DNA of 60,444 bases, taken from positions 1 through 60,444 of the forward strand of contig MNXU01000018.1 of NCBI GenBank assembly GCA_001872285.1, in the 5' to 3' direction. Below, one piece after another: positions 1 through 8,035 of the stretch. Position 1 is the stretch's first letter. Every line of letters begins with the position of its first letter. This stretch comes from Betaproteobacteria bacterium CG2_30_68_42 (lineage in GTDB: Bacteria > Pseudomonadota > Gammaproteobacteria > Burkholderiales > Rhodocyclaceae). The notes under the pieces are model-generated. The model was not told the DNA's origin. It made no database searches and saw nothing but the letters and a program-made list of their open reading frames with translations. The position numbers were made by a program, and so were the translations under genes.

Positions 1-42
1 CCGCATGATTCAATGCTTCAACTTCTGTTGAACGGTTGCATC

Positions 43-417
43 ATGGACCCGGCCACCGCCATCCCCCTGCTCGAGTCGCTCGCCTCGGCCATCCGGCTGG
101 ACGCCTACCGGCTGCTGATGCGCAGCGGCCCGGACGGCATGGTGGCGGGCGAGATCGCCTCCGCGCTCGGACTGCCGCCGACCAACCTCTCCTTTCACCT
201 GAAAGCGATGACCCATGCCGGCCTGCTGGCGGTGGAGCAGGAGGGACGCTTCCAGCGCTACCGCGCCAACCTCGCCCTGATGCAGGAGCTCGTCGCCTAT
301 CTCACCGAGGAGTGCTGCGGGGGCAATCCGGAGCTTTGCGCGATTCCGCGCGCGGCCGGCCGCGCGAAGCGCACCGCCATCGCATCCGCGCGCACCGGCC
401 TCAGGCGCAGCTCATGA
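43..417 (+). CDS. arsR: ArsR-family arsenic-responsive repressor
   Basis: Winged-helix metalloregulator that would repress the arsenic operon and release DNA when As(III) binds. The helix-turn-helix region (MVAGEIASALGLPPTNLSFH) is clear, and the C-terminal part carries the ECCGGNPELC cysteine motif seen in a proteobacterial ArsR subgroup. I place the start at the ATG at 43 (MDPATAIPLLE), because ArsR proteins usually begin just before this helix; an in-frame ATG at 13 would add ten residues. The stop overlaps the arsC start as ATGA, so translation is probably coupled. The promoter lies at or beyond the left window edge. Function is assigned by family and by the neighbouring ars genes. Confidence 0.93.
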   Translation: MDPATAIPLLESLASAIRLDAYRLLMRSGPDGMVAGEIASALGLPPTNLSFHLKAMTHAGLLAVEQEGRFQRYRANLALMQELVAYLTEECCGGNPELCAIPRAAGRAKRTAIASARTGLRRSS

Positions 418-893
418 ACGTGCTGTTCCTGTGCACCGGCAATTCCTGCCGCTCCATCCTCGCCGAGGCGGTCTTCAACCACCTGGCGCCGGCGGGATGG
501 CAGGCGTGGAGCGCGGGCAGCCATCCCGCCGGCTTCGTCCATCCGCGCGCGCTCGCCCTGCTCGCCCGCGAGGGCATCCGTGCCGGCGGGTACTCGAGCA
601 AGTCCTGGGCTGGCCTTCCCGCGACGCCCGACGTCGTGATCACCGTTTGCGCGAATGCCGCCGGCGAGGCCTGCCCCGCCTACCTCGGTCCCGCCGTGCG
701 CGCGCACTGGGGCGTGGACGACCCGGCGCGCGCGACCGGAACCGACGCCGAAATCGACGCCGCGTTCGAGCGGACCTACCGCGTCCTGCGGGCGCGCATC
801 GAGGCCTTCCTCGCCGGCCCGCTCGGCGAACTGGAGGGCGACCACGAGCGCCTCAAGCGCGCGCTCGATCGCATCGCCAGCCTGCTGCCCTGA
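414..893 (+). CDS. arsC: Arsenate reductase, low-molecular-weight phosphatase fold
   Basis: Reduces arsenate to arsenite, which the operon's exporter can remove. The 159-residue protein has the LMW-PTPase signature CTGNSCRS at residues 7-14 (CX5R) and two further cysteines, C79 and C86. Their spacing matches the resolving pair of thioredoxin-linked ArsC of the pI258 type. A DP pair at 103-104 fits the general acid loop. The start ATG overlaps the arsR stop. It is followed 24 bases later by arsD. Members of this fold include true tyrosine phosphatases, but the cysteine pair and operon context favour arsenate reductase. Confidence 0.93.
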   Translation: MNVLFLCTGNSCRSILAEAVFNHLAPAGWQAWSAGSHPAGFVHPRALALLAREGIRAGGYSSKSWAGLPATPDVVITVCANAAGEACPAYLGPAVRAHWGVDDPARATGTDAEIDAAFERTYRVLRARIEAFLAGPLGELEGDHERLKRALDRIASLLP

Positions 894-917
894 CCTCTCT
901 CCGAAGGAGTATTTCCG

Positions 918-1331
918 ATGCCCACGATTCAGGTGTTCGACCCCGCCCTGTGCTGCGCGACCGGCGTGTGCGGCCTCGACATCGACCCGGCGCTGGTTGC
1001 CTTTGCCGCCGACATCGACTGGCTAAAGTCGCAGGGTGTGACGGTGACTCGCTTGAACCTCGGCCAGCAGCCGCAGGCGTTCGCCGACCATGCGCAGATC
1101 CGGCAACTGCTGCAGGCGCAGGGCGACAAGGCGCTGCCCGGGGTGCTGGTCGACGGCGAGCTGAAGTCGAGCGGCCGCTACCCGTCGCGCGACGAACTCG
1201 CCCGCTGGGCCGGGTTGGCGGCGCCGGGCTCGCCACCCGCCGGGCGGGTCGCGATCCGCGTGGCGGCGCCGCCGCAGGGCGCGTGCCGTGCCCCGGCGAA
1301 CGCCGCCGCTGGCACCATGAAATGCTGCTGA
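918..1331 (+). CDS. arsD: ArsD arsenite metallochaperone
   Basis: Binds As(III) and hands it to the ArsA ATPase. The 137-residue protein has the three metalloid-binding cysteines exactly where ArsD needs them: C12, C13 and C18 (ALCCATGVC). A second pair closes the protein (MKCC end), as in some longer ArsD proteins. GAAGGAG stands just upstream of the ATG as a ribosome binding site. It sits between arsC and arsA, the usual position for a chaperone of the pump ATPase. Confidence 0.95.
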   Translation: MPTIQVFDPALCCATGVCGLDIDPALVAFAADIDWLKSQGVTVTRLNLGQQPQAFADHAQIRQLLQAQGDKALPGVLVDGELKSSGRYPSRDELARWAGLAAPGSPPAGRVAIRVAAPPQGACRAPANAAAGTMKCC

Positions 1332-1359
1332 GCACCGCCGTGCGCAGGAGGCGGCCCGC

Positions 1360-3183
1360 GTGAAGTTCATCGACCATCCGCCCCGCTATCTGTTCTTCAC
1401 CGGCAAGGGCGGTGTCGGCAAGACCTCGCTCGCGTGCGCCGCGGCGGTGCATCTTGCCGATACCGGCCAGCGGGTGCTGCTGGTCAGCACCGATCCGGCG
1501 TCCAACGTCGGGCAGGTGTTCGGCACCGCGATCGGCAATCGCATCGTCGCGATCGACGCCGTGCCGGGGCTATCGGCGCTGGAGATCGATCCGCCGGCAG
1601 CCGCGCAGGCTTATCGTGACCGCATCGTGGGTCCGGTGCGCGGTGTGCTGCCGAACGACGTGGTCCGGGGCATCGAGGAGCAGCTCTCCGGCGCCTGTAC
1701 GACCGAGGTCGCCGCCTTCGACGAGTTCACCGCGCTGCTCACCGACGGCACCCTGACGCACGACTACGACCACGTCGTGTTCGATACCGCTCCCACCGGC
1801 CACACCCTCCGCCTGCTGCAACTGCCCGGCGCGTGGACCGGCTTCCTCGAATCCGGCCGCGGCGACGCCTCCTGCCTCGGCCCGCTCTCCGGCCTGGAAA
1901 AGCAGCGCACCCGGTACAAGGCCGCCGTCGAAGCGCTGGCCGATCCGGCGCGCACGCGGCTGGTGCTGGTAGCCCGGGCGCAGCGCGCCACGCTGCAGGA
2001 GGTTGCGCGCACGCGGCAGGAACTCGCGGCGATCGGCCTGACGCACCAGCACCTGGTCGTCAATGGCGTGCTGGCGGCGGGCGAAACCCACGGCGATCCG
2101 CTGGCCGAAGCGATTGTCGCGCGCGAGGCCGCCGCGCTGCGCGAGCTGCCGCCCGACCTGCGCGACCTGCCGTGCGACATGGTGCCGCTGCTGCCGTTCA
2201 ACCTGGTCGGTGTACCGGCACTGCGCGCCCTGCTCGCACCGAGCCCGATGCACGACGAGATCGCGCCGCCGTTGCCCGAACCATTTCCCGAACTCGATCT
2301 GCCGCCGCTCGCCGATCTGATCGACCGGATCGAGGCGGAAGGCTACGGCCTGGTCATGCTGATGGGCAAGGGCGGGGTCGGCAAGACGACGCTGGCTGCC
2401 GCGATCGCCGTCGAACTGTCTCGCCGCGGCCACCCAGTGCACCTGACCACCACCGACCCCGCGGCGCATCTCGCCCAGACGTTGAACGAAGGCGCCGACG
2501 ATCTCGAGGTGAGCCGCATCGATCCGCAGACCGAGATCGCGCGCTACCGCGAGCACGTGCTGGCGACCAGGGGCAGAGACCTCGACGCACAGGGTCGTGC
2601 GCTGCTCGAAGAGGATCTGCGCTCGCCGTGCACCGAGGAGATCGCGGTGTTCCGCGCGTTCTCGGCTGTCATCCGCGAAGCCGGCAGGCGCTTCGTGGTG
2701 ATGGACACCGCGCCCACCGGCCACACGCTGCTGCTGCTCGATGCCACCGGCGCGTATCACCGCGACATGGCGCGGCAGCTCGGCCGCACCGGACGGCACT
2801 TCACGACGCCGATGATGCAGCTCCAGGATCCGCGCCAGACCAAGGTATTGCTCGTGACGCTTGCCGAAACCACGCCGGTACTGGAGGCCGCGCAGTTGCA
2901 GGCCGACCTGCGCCGGGCCGGGATCGAGCCCTGGGCCTGGGTGATCAACGGCTGTCTCGCGATGGCGCGGCCGTCTTCGCCGCTGCTTCGCCGGCGTGCG
3001 CTCGCCGAGCTGACGCAGATCGAAGCGGTCCGCGAACGGCACACCCGTCGCCTGGCGGCGATCGCTGCCCTGACCGAGGAACCGGTCGGTGCCGAGCGCC
3101 TGCTGCGGCTGGTTCAGCGTGCTCCGGCTGCCGTCCGGCAATCTCCATCGATCGGGAGCATCCCCCATGTCCGCGCAATGTGA
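1360..3183 (+). CDS. arsA: Arsenite efflux pump ATPase
   Basis: Cytosolic ATPase that energises arsenite export. The 607 residues form the duplicated A1-A2 architecture: P-loops GKGGVGKT at residues 15-22 and 336-343, and the DTAPTGHT signal near 142 and again near 449. Cysteines at 113, 172 and 424 correspond to the metalloid-site cysteines of the well-studied enzyme (C113, C172, C422), so the allosteric As(III) site is intact. The start codon is GTG. The end overlaps the start of acr3 by 17 bases. Pairing ArsA with an Acr3-type rather than an ArsB-type carrier is known in several bacteria. Confidence 0.96.
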   Translation: MKFIDHPPRYLFFTGKGGVGKTSLACAAAVHLADTGQRVLLVSTDPASNVGQVFGTAIGNRIVAIDAVPGLSALEIDPPAAAQAYRDRIVGPVRGVLPNDVVRGIEEQLSGACTTEVAAFDEFTALLTDGTLTHDYDHVVFDTAPTGHTLRLLQLPGAWTGFLESGRGDASCLGPLSGLEKQRTRYKAAVEALADPARTRLVLVARAQRATLQEVARTRQELAAIGLTHQHLVVNGVLAAGETHGDPLAEAIVAREAAALRELPPDLRDLPCDMVPLLPFNLVGVPALRALLAPSPMHDEIAPPLPEPFPELDLPPLADLIDRIEAEGYGLVMLMGKGGVGKTTLAAAIAVELSRRGHPVHLTTTDPAAHLAQTLNEGADDLEVSRIDPQTEIARYREHVLATRGRDLDAQGRALLEEDLRSPCTEEIAVFRAFSAVIREAGRRFVVMDTAPTGHTLLLLDATGAYHRDMARQLGRTGRHFTTPMMQLQDPRQTKVLLVTLAETTPVLEAAQLQADLRRAGIEPWAWVINGCLAMARPSSPLLRRRALAELTQIEAVRERHTRRLAAIAALTEEPVGAERLLRLVQRAPAAVRQSPSIGSIPHVRAM

Positions 3184-4258
3184 AGTCGCCGTCCGACGCG
3201 CCGCGTCGGCGCCGCTGAGTTTCTTCGAGCGCTACCTCACGGTCTGGGTGGCGCTGTGCATCGTGACCGGGATCGTCCTCGGGCAGGGGGTTCCGGTGCC
3301 GGTGCAGGCGATCGGCCGGATGGAATTCGCGCAGGTAAACCTGCCGGTGGGGGTGCTGATCTGGGTGATGATCATCCCGATGCTGCTGAAGATCGACTTC
3401 GGCGCGCTGGGACAGGTGAAAGAGCACGCCCGCGGCATCGGCGTGACGTTGTTCATCAACTGGGCGGTCAAGCCGTTCTCGATGGCGGCTCTGGCGTGGA
3501 TCTTCATTCGCCACGCCTTCGCGCCACACCTGCCGGCAGAACAACTCGACAGCTACATCGCCGGGCTCATTCTGCTCGCGGCCGCGCCCTGCACCGCGAT
3601 GGTGTTCGTCTGGAGCCGGCTCTCCGACGGCGACCCCTACTTCACCCTGTCCCAGGTCGCGCTCAACGACACCATCATGATCTTCGCGTTCGCCCCGATC
3701 GTGGCGCTGCTTCTGGGCATCTCGTCGATCACGGTGCCGTGGGACACGTTGCTCACGTCGGTGGCGCTGTACATCGTCGTGCCGGTCGTGATCGCACAGG
3801 TCATTCGCTCGCGCGTGCTGGCGCGCGGCGGCCAGGCGGCGCTCGACCGGCTGCTGGCGAGGATCGGCCCGTGGTCGATCGCGGCCCTGCTCGCCACGCT
3901 GATCCTGCTGTTCGCCTTCCAGGGCGAGCAGATCCTGAAGCAGCCGCTCATCATCGCGATGCTCGCGGTGCCGATCCTGATCCAGGTGTTCTTCAACTCC
4001 ACGCTGGCCTATGTCCTGAACCGCGCCGTCGGCGAGAAGCACTCCGTCGCCTGCCCTTCGGCGCTGATCGGCGCGTCGAACTTCTTCGAGCTGGCCGTGG
4101 CCACCGCCGTTAGCCTGTTCGGCTTCGATTCCGGGGCGGCGCTCGCGACCGTCGTGGGCGTGCTGATCGAAGTGCCGGTGATGCTCGCGGTGGTGAAGAT
4201 CGTCAACGCCAGCCGCGGCTGGTACGAAGCGGGCCTGCCGCGCGAGAGCCGCTCCTGA
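3167..4258 (+). CDS. acr3: Acr3-type arsenite/H+ antiporter
   Basis: Inner-membrane carrier that expels arsenite, here probably driven by ArsA. The 363 residues contain about ten hydrophobic segments and the conserved APCTAMVFVWS motif, whose cysteine is essential in Acr3 proteins. The family is bile acid/sodium symporter-like and unrelated to ArsB. I chose the ATG at 3167 with GGGAG upstream; an earlier in-frame ATG (3089) would add 26 non-homologous residues lying inside arsA. It is the last gene of the operon. Confidence 0.95.
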   Translation: MSAQCEVAVRRAASAPLSFFERYLTVWVALCIVTGIVLGQGVPVPVQAIGRMEFAQVNLPVGVLIWVMIIPMLLKIDFGALGQVKEHARGIGVTLFINWAVKPFSMAALAWIFIRHAFAPHLPAEQLDSYIAGLILLAAAPCTAMVFVWSRLSDGDPYFTLSQVALNDTIMIFAFAPIVALLLGISSITVPWDTLLTSVALYIVVPVVIAQVIRSRVLARGGQAALDRLLARIGPWSIAALLATLILLFAFQGEQILKQPLIIAMLAVPILIQVFFNSTLAYVLNRAVGEKHSVACPSALIGASNFFELAVATAVSLFGFDSGAALATVVGVLIEVPVMLAVVKIVNASRGWYEAGLPRESRS

Positions 4259-4320
4259 GCCGATCCCGGCGGTGCGCGCGGCCGCCCCGACCGCTCAGAC
4301 CTCGCGAAAAAACCGCATTC

Positions 4321-4441
4321 GACGCAGAGAACGCAGAAAAACGCGGAGAACCGCAGGGAGTGCCGGGGCAAGGCGCAGCGGCCTGCACGATGCGACCCGG
4401 TTCTTCCTCTGCGTGCTCTGCGTCTCTGCGGTCTCTGCGTT
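4321..4441. repeat. Imperfect inverted repeat built of GCAGAGACGCAGAG-like units
   Basis: The 267-base gap after acr3 has no gene but holds a long imperfect inverted repeat. The left arm at 4321-4355 runs through GACGCAGAGAACGCAGA; the right arm at 4401-4441 reads CTCTGCGTGCTCTGCGTCTC and continues. Each arm is an array of degenerate 8-10 base units of the CGCAGAGA type, in opposite orientation, about 45 bases apart. From memory, similar units occur between genes in many unrelated bacterial genomes. It could end transcription of acr3 and of the convergent minus-strand gene, but that is inference. Confidence 0.7.
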
Positions 4442-4525
4442 GAAAGAGGGTTCCCGTCGACAGGTGAGGAGCGAGGGCCGCCCAACGCAGCGATCTGGAC
4501 GCGCACCAGATTCATTCACAGCCGC

Positions 4526-4852
4526 TCACTTGCCGGCCTTGCGCGGCACCTGCTCCAGCGCGGCGAGCGCGCCGATGACATTCGGGAATCCGGAGATGTT
4601 CACCGTCGCCATCACGGCGTGGCGCAGCTCCGCGCGCTTCGCGCCGGCATCGAGCGCACGGCGCGCGTGGCTGGCGACCGAGGCGGTGGCGCCGATCGCC
4701 GCGGCGGCGCCGAGCTGAACGAGCTGGACCGTCTTCTCGTCGAGCGGTCCGGCCTTGCGCGCCGCACGCCCCAGAGCATCGAGCGCCTCGATGAAATCGG
4801 GATGATCCTTGCGGACCTGCGTGTAGATTTCGGACGAGCCCTGCTTCGCCAT
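4526..4852 (-). CDS. AhpD/carboxymuconolactone decarboxylase-fold protein lacking cysteines
   Basis: Small (108 residues) all-helical protein of the CMD/AhpD superfamily, recognised from the central pattern VQLVQLGAAAAIGATASVAS followed by H-A-R-R-A-L-D-A-G-A. In AhpD-type peroxidase partners this place holds CxxC...H. Here the cysteines are replaced and the protein has none, so disulfide chemistry is not possible by the known mechanism. The ATG at 4852 is preceded by AAGGAG on the minus strand, which decides the start. It diverges from the MoxR gene. Its substrate is unknown; a non-redox CMD role or a structural one are both possible. Confidence 0.75.
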   Translation of the reverse strand: MAKQGSSEIYTQVRKDHPDFIEALDALGRAARKAGPLDEKTVQLVQLGAAAAIGATASVASHARRALDAGAKRAELRHAVMATVNISGFPNVIGALAALEQVPRKAGK

Positions 4853-5059
4853 CGCGTGTCTCCTTTGTCGCCCTGCCGGGTTGGCAGTCGCATTCCGGCG
4901 CACGCCGCCACTCGGCTTGCGTCCGGCAGAACGGTCTCCCGCCCCGGATCAGTGTCGCCCACGGCCGGGCCGGGGTCAAGCCGCGCGCGGCCGCTTCCGC
5001 ACGGGCTCGCTTTGACGGACAATCGCCGGCGAGGCTACGGATTACGGGTGAAATTCCCC

Positions 5060-6421
5060 ATGCATGAACTCAAGGCGCGGCTCGCCGCGCTCATCGATGC
5101 CCTGGCTTCCGGGCTGGTCGAGCGCGGCGGCGCCGTTCGGCTCGCCCTGCTCGCCGCGCTGGCGGCCGAGCACCTGCTGCTCGTCGGGCCGCCCGGCACC
5201 GCCAAGAGCGAGCTCGCGCGCCGGCTGCACCGCGCGTTTCGCGATGCCACCTACTTCGAGCGGCTGCTCACCCGCTTCTCGGTGCCCGAAGAGCTGTTCG
5301 GCCCGCTGTCCATCACCGCGCTCGAGGAGGACCGCTACGAACGCCAGACCGCCGGTTTCCTGCCCAGCGCCTCGATCGCCTTCATCGACGAGGTGTTCAA
5401 GGCCAACAGCGCGATCCTCAACGCACTGCTCACGCTGCTCAACGAACGCGAGTTCGACAACGGGACGCGGCGCGAGCCCACCCCGCTCATCAGCGTCATC
5501 GGCGCGACCAACGAAGTGCCCGACGACGAGGTCACCGCCGCCTTCTACGACCGCTTCCTGCTGCGACTGCGCGTCGAACCGGTGACGCAGGCAGGTTTCG
5601 ATGCGCTGCTCCGGCTGCCCTTCTCGGGGAGCCTCGACGTGCCCGATGCGCTCAGGCTGGGCGGCGACGAGCTCGCCTCGATCGCCTCCGGGCTGGACGC
5701 GGTCTCGCTGCCCGAGGAGGTGGCCGTCTGGTTGCGCGAGCTGCGCGCCCATCTCGCTTCACGCGGCGTGACGGTCTCCGACCGGCGCTGGCACAAGATC
5801 GTGCGCCTGCTGAAGACCTCCGCGATCACCAACGCCCGCACCGCGGTCGAGATCTGGGATCTCTGGCTGCTCCGCTACTGCGCCGCCGGCAAGCCCGAGG
5901 AGGAGGCGCTGGTGGCCGAGTGGTACGAGCGCAGGCTGGGCGTGTTCGAGGCGCTCGATCCCGAACGCTTCGCGCGGGTGGTCCAGGCGTTCGAGGCGCA
6001 GCTCGAGCTCGAACGCAACGCCTCCGGGCTCGATTACGGCGAGGACGGCCGGCTCAGGCTGGGCGAGAGCGTGGGCGACGCGAAGGGGGCGAGCTTCGCC
6101 ACCCGCATGACCAGCATCGGCGTGAAGCGCTACGGTCCGACCCACATCGCCGCGCGCTGCGCGCAGGTGCGCGGTCTGATCGCGGAGATCGACGACTACC
6201 TGAAGCGCCTCGATGCGATGCGTGCGCGGCTGCGCGCCGCGGTGGCCGCCCAGCTGTGGATCGAGCCCGGATTCGGTTCCCGCGCCGACGCCAACCTCGC
6301 GCGCACGGGTGAGGCCGTGGCCGGTCTGCGCGAGCGGGCGCTCGCCGCGCTCGAAGGCTACGCATCCCTGCCGCGACTGCCTTCGGACTCGGGCGCGGTT
6401 CCCGAGCCGATCGCGACCTGA
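5060..6421 (+). CDS. ravA: MoxR-family AAA+ ATPase, RavA-like
   Basis: Hexameric AAA+ ATPase expected to work with the VWA protein encoded next to it. Walker A is GPPGTAKS at residues 43-50 and Walker B FIDE at about 108-111, followed by the sensor motif GATNE. The RavA-type sequence and the paired gene point to the RavA/ViaA system, which in E. coli acts as a chaperone for respiratory complexes and modulates aminoglycoside response. At 453 residues it is a little shorter than E. coli RavA. The ATG at 5060 is used; a GTG at 5048 is a possible alternative. The gene symbol is a family assignment. Confidence 0.85.
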   Translation: MHELKARLAALIDALASGLVERGGAVRLALLAALAAEHLLLVGPPGTAKSELARRLHRAFRDATYFERLLTRFSVPEELFGPLSITALEEDRYERQTAGFLPSASIAFIDEVFKANSAILNALLTLLNEREFDNGTRREPTPLISVIGATNEVPDDEVTAAFYDRFLLRLRVEPVTQAGFDALLRLPFSGSLDVPDALRLGGDELASIASGLDAVSLPEEVAVWLRELRAHLASRGVTVSDRRWHKIVRLLKTSAITNARTAVEIWDLWLLRYCAAGKPEEEALVAEWYERRLGVFEALDPERFARVVQAFEAQLELERNASGLDYGEDGRLRLGESVGDAKGASFATRMTSIGVKRYGPTHIAARCAQVRGLIAEIDDYLKRLDAMRARLRAAVAAQLWIEPGFGSRADANLARTGEAVAGLRERALAALEGYASLPRLPSDSGAVPEPIAT

Positions 6422-6425
6422 TCCG

Positions 6426-7979
6426 GTGGCGGAGCTGCCCGGCGGATTCGTCCCCGACGCGCTGGAGGCGCCGCTCGCGCCGCTGGACGCGCTGCCGCGG
6501 TTGCTGTGGCTGCAAGGCATCGTCAATTCGGTCGGCCGCCTGCATTCGCGCCTGGCCTGGCTGGCCGAGTTGCGCGCCGCCCTGCTCGCCGGAGCGGCTC
6601 CGCCGCGCAGCCGCTGGCGCTGGCCGACCGGCAAGGTCCTCGATGCGTTCGGCCCGGCGCTCGAAGAGCTCGATCTGGCGCGCCATTGTAAGGGCCGCGA
6701 AGAGGTCGCCGACCAGGTCGTGAAGAGCCTGCTGTTCCACACCGACCGCATCGTCGATTATCGCAACGAGTGGGACGAGGACGCGGCGATCGAGCAGGCG
6801 TTGCGCGCGTTCCGCGCCGACTGGCAGGATCGTGCCGGTGAAATCGAAGAGCTGGTGTATGTGTTCGGGGACACCGGCGATGCCCTGAAGCACGACCGCT
6901 GGGACGTCACCCGCGGCCTGCTGCGCGCGACCGGCTGGCAGGAGATGCTGCGCATCCGCCGGCTGCTGGAGAACCTTCCTGAGCTGGCGGCGCTGATCCG
7001 CAGGCTGGGCCGGGCGCGCCAGACCGAGGAGCGCGACGAGGCGAGCCAGGTGCGGCTGCGAGTCCTGGAGGAAAGCGTCGAGCTCGTCCCCCGAACCCGC
7101 ATCGTGCGTGTGCCGGATCTTCCCGGGCAGACGCGCTCGATCCGGCGCTCGGGGCGCATCGCCCGCATGCTCGCGCAGGAGGCGATGCTGCTGCCGCATC
7201 CGCGGCTGCGTATGGTGTGGTTCGCGCGCCATGCCGAACGCATCCTGATGACCTACGAGGACGACGATTGCCTGGAGGAGACGATCCTCGCCGAGAGCCC
7301 GGCCTTGCGCCCGGCCGCGCAGCGCATCCCCGAGCGCCGGCTGGAGATGGGTCCGATCGTGGTCTGCGTCGACACCTCGGGTTCGATGCGCGGCGCTTCG
7401 GAGGACGTGGCGAAGGCCTGCGTGCTGGAGGCGATACGCGCCGCGCACGCGCAGAAACGAGCTTGCCACGCCCTCGCCTTCAGCGGCCCGGGCGAGATCG
7501 TGGAGCGCGAACTGCGCGTGGATGCCCGCGGGATCGGGGATGCGATCGACTTCCTCACCCGCAGCTTCCACGGCGGCACCGAGGTGAGCGAGGTCATCGG
7601 ACGCGCGATCGATCGCATGCGGGAGGAACGCTGGCGCTTCGCCGACCTGCTGATCGCCACCGACGGCGAGTTCGGCCCCACGCGCGAGGCGGTGTCGCAC
7701 CTGAAGGCGGCGAAGCACGCGCTGGGGCTGAGGGTGCAGGGCGTCCTCATCGGCGACCGCGAGACCATCGGCATGCTGGAGACCTGCGACGACATCCACT
7801 GGGTGCGTGACTGGCGCCGCTTCGGCCAGGGCGGACCCTCGCCGATCCACTCCCGCAGCCTCACCGCGCAGTATTTCCCCGGCGCGCTGCGCAGCGCGGG
7901 AAGCGCCTGCGAGGTGAGTGCGGACGAGGCATCGAAAGCCGTCAGCGGCAGGCCGCTGGCTCACGACACCCTTCGATGA
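6426..7979 (+). CDS. viaA: VWA-domain protein, ViaA-like partner of the MoxR ATPase
   Basis: 517-residue protein with a C-terminal von Willebrand A domain. The MIDAS motif DTSGS starts at residue 316, with the further metal-site elements GGT (FHGGTEV) and ATDGE. The N-terminal half is helical and unlike other families, as in ViaA. The start is a GTG four bases after the ravA stop, so the two are surely cotranscribed. In E. coli ViaA binds and stimulates RavA and contacts membrane lipids and respiratory enzymes. The cbb3 cluster a few kilobases away makes a respiratory client plausible, but nothing in the sequence proves it. Confidence 0.85.
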   Translation: MAELPGGFVPDALEAPLAPLDALPRLLWLQGIVNSVGRLHSRLAWLAELRAALLAGAAPPRSRWRWPTGKVLDAFGPALEELDLARHCKGREEVADQVVKSLLFHTDRIVDYRNEWDEDAAIEQALRAFRADWQDRAGEIEELVYVFGDTGDALKHDRWDVTRGLLRATGWQEMLRIRRLLENLPELAALIRRLGRARQTEERDEASQVRLRVLEESVELVPRTRIVRVPDLPGQTRSIRRSGRIARMLAQEAMLLPHPRLRMVWFARHAERILMTYEDDDCLEETILAESPALRPAAQRIPERRLEMGPIVVCVDTSGSMRGASEDVAKACVLEAIRAAHAQKRACHALAFSGPGEIVERELRVDARGIGDAIDFLTRSFHGGTEVSEVIGRAIDRMREERWRFADLLIATDGEFGPTREAVSHLKAAKHALGLRVQGVLIGDRETIGMLETCDDIHWVRDWRRFGQGGPSPIHSRSLTAQYFPGALRSAGSACEVSADEASKAVSGRPLAHDTLR

Positions 7980-8035
7980 GGCACGCGCACGCGGGTGGCA
8001 TCGCCCTGCGGCAGGCGGCGCCGCTGCCCGGCTGC

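Noticed and set aside
4526-4852. AhpD alkylhydroperoxidase
   Set aside because: The CxxC needed for peroxidase activity is missing.
8010-8028. Hairpin GGCAGGCGGCGCCGCTGCC between viaA and the permease gene as a terminator
   Set aside because: The stem is imperfect and no T-run follows on either strand; GC-rich DNA gives such hairpins by chance.
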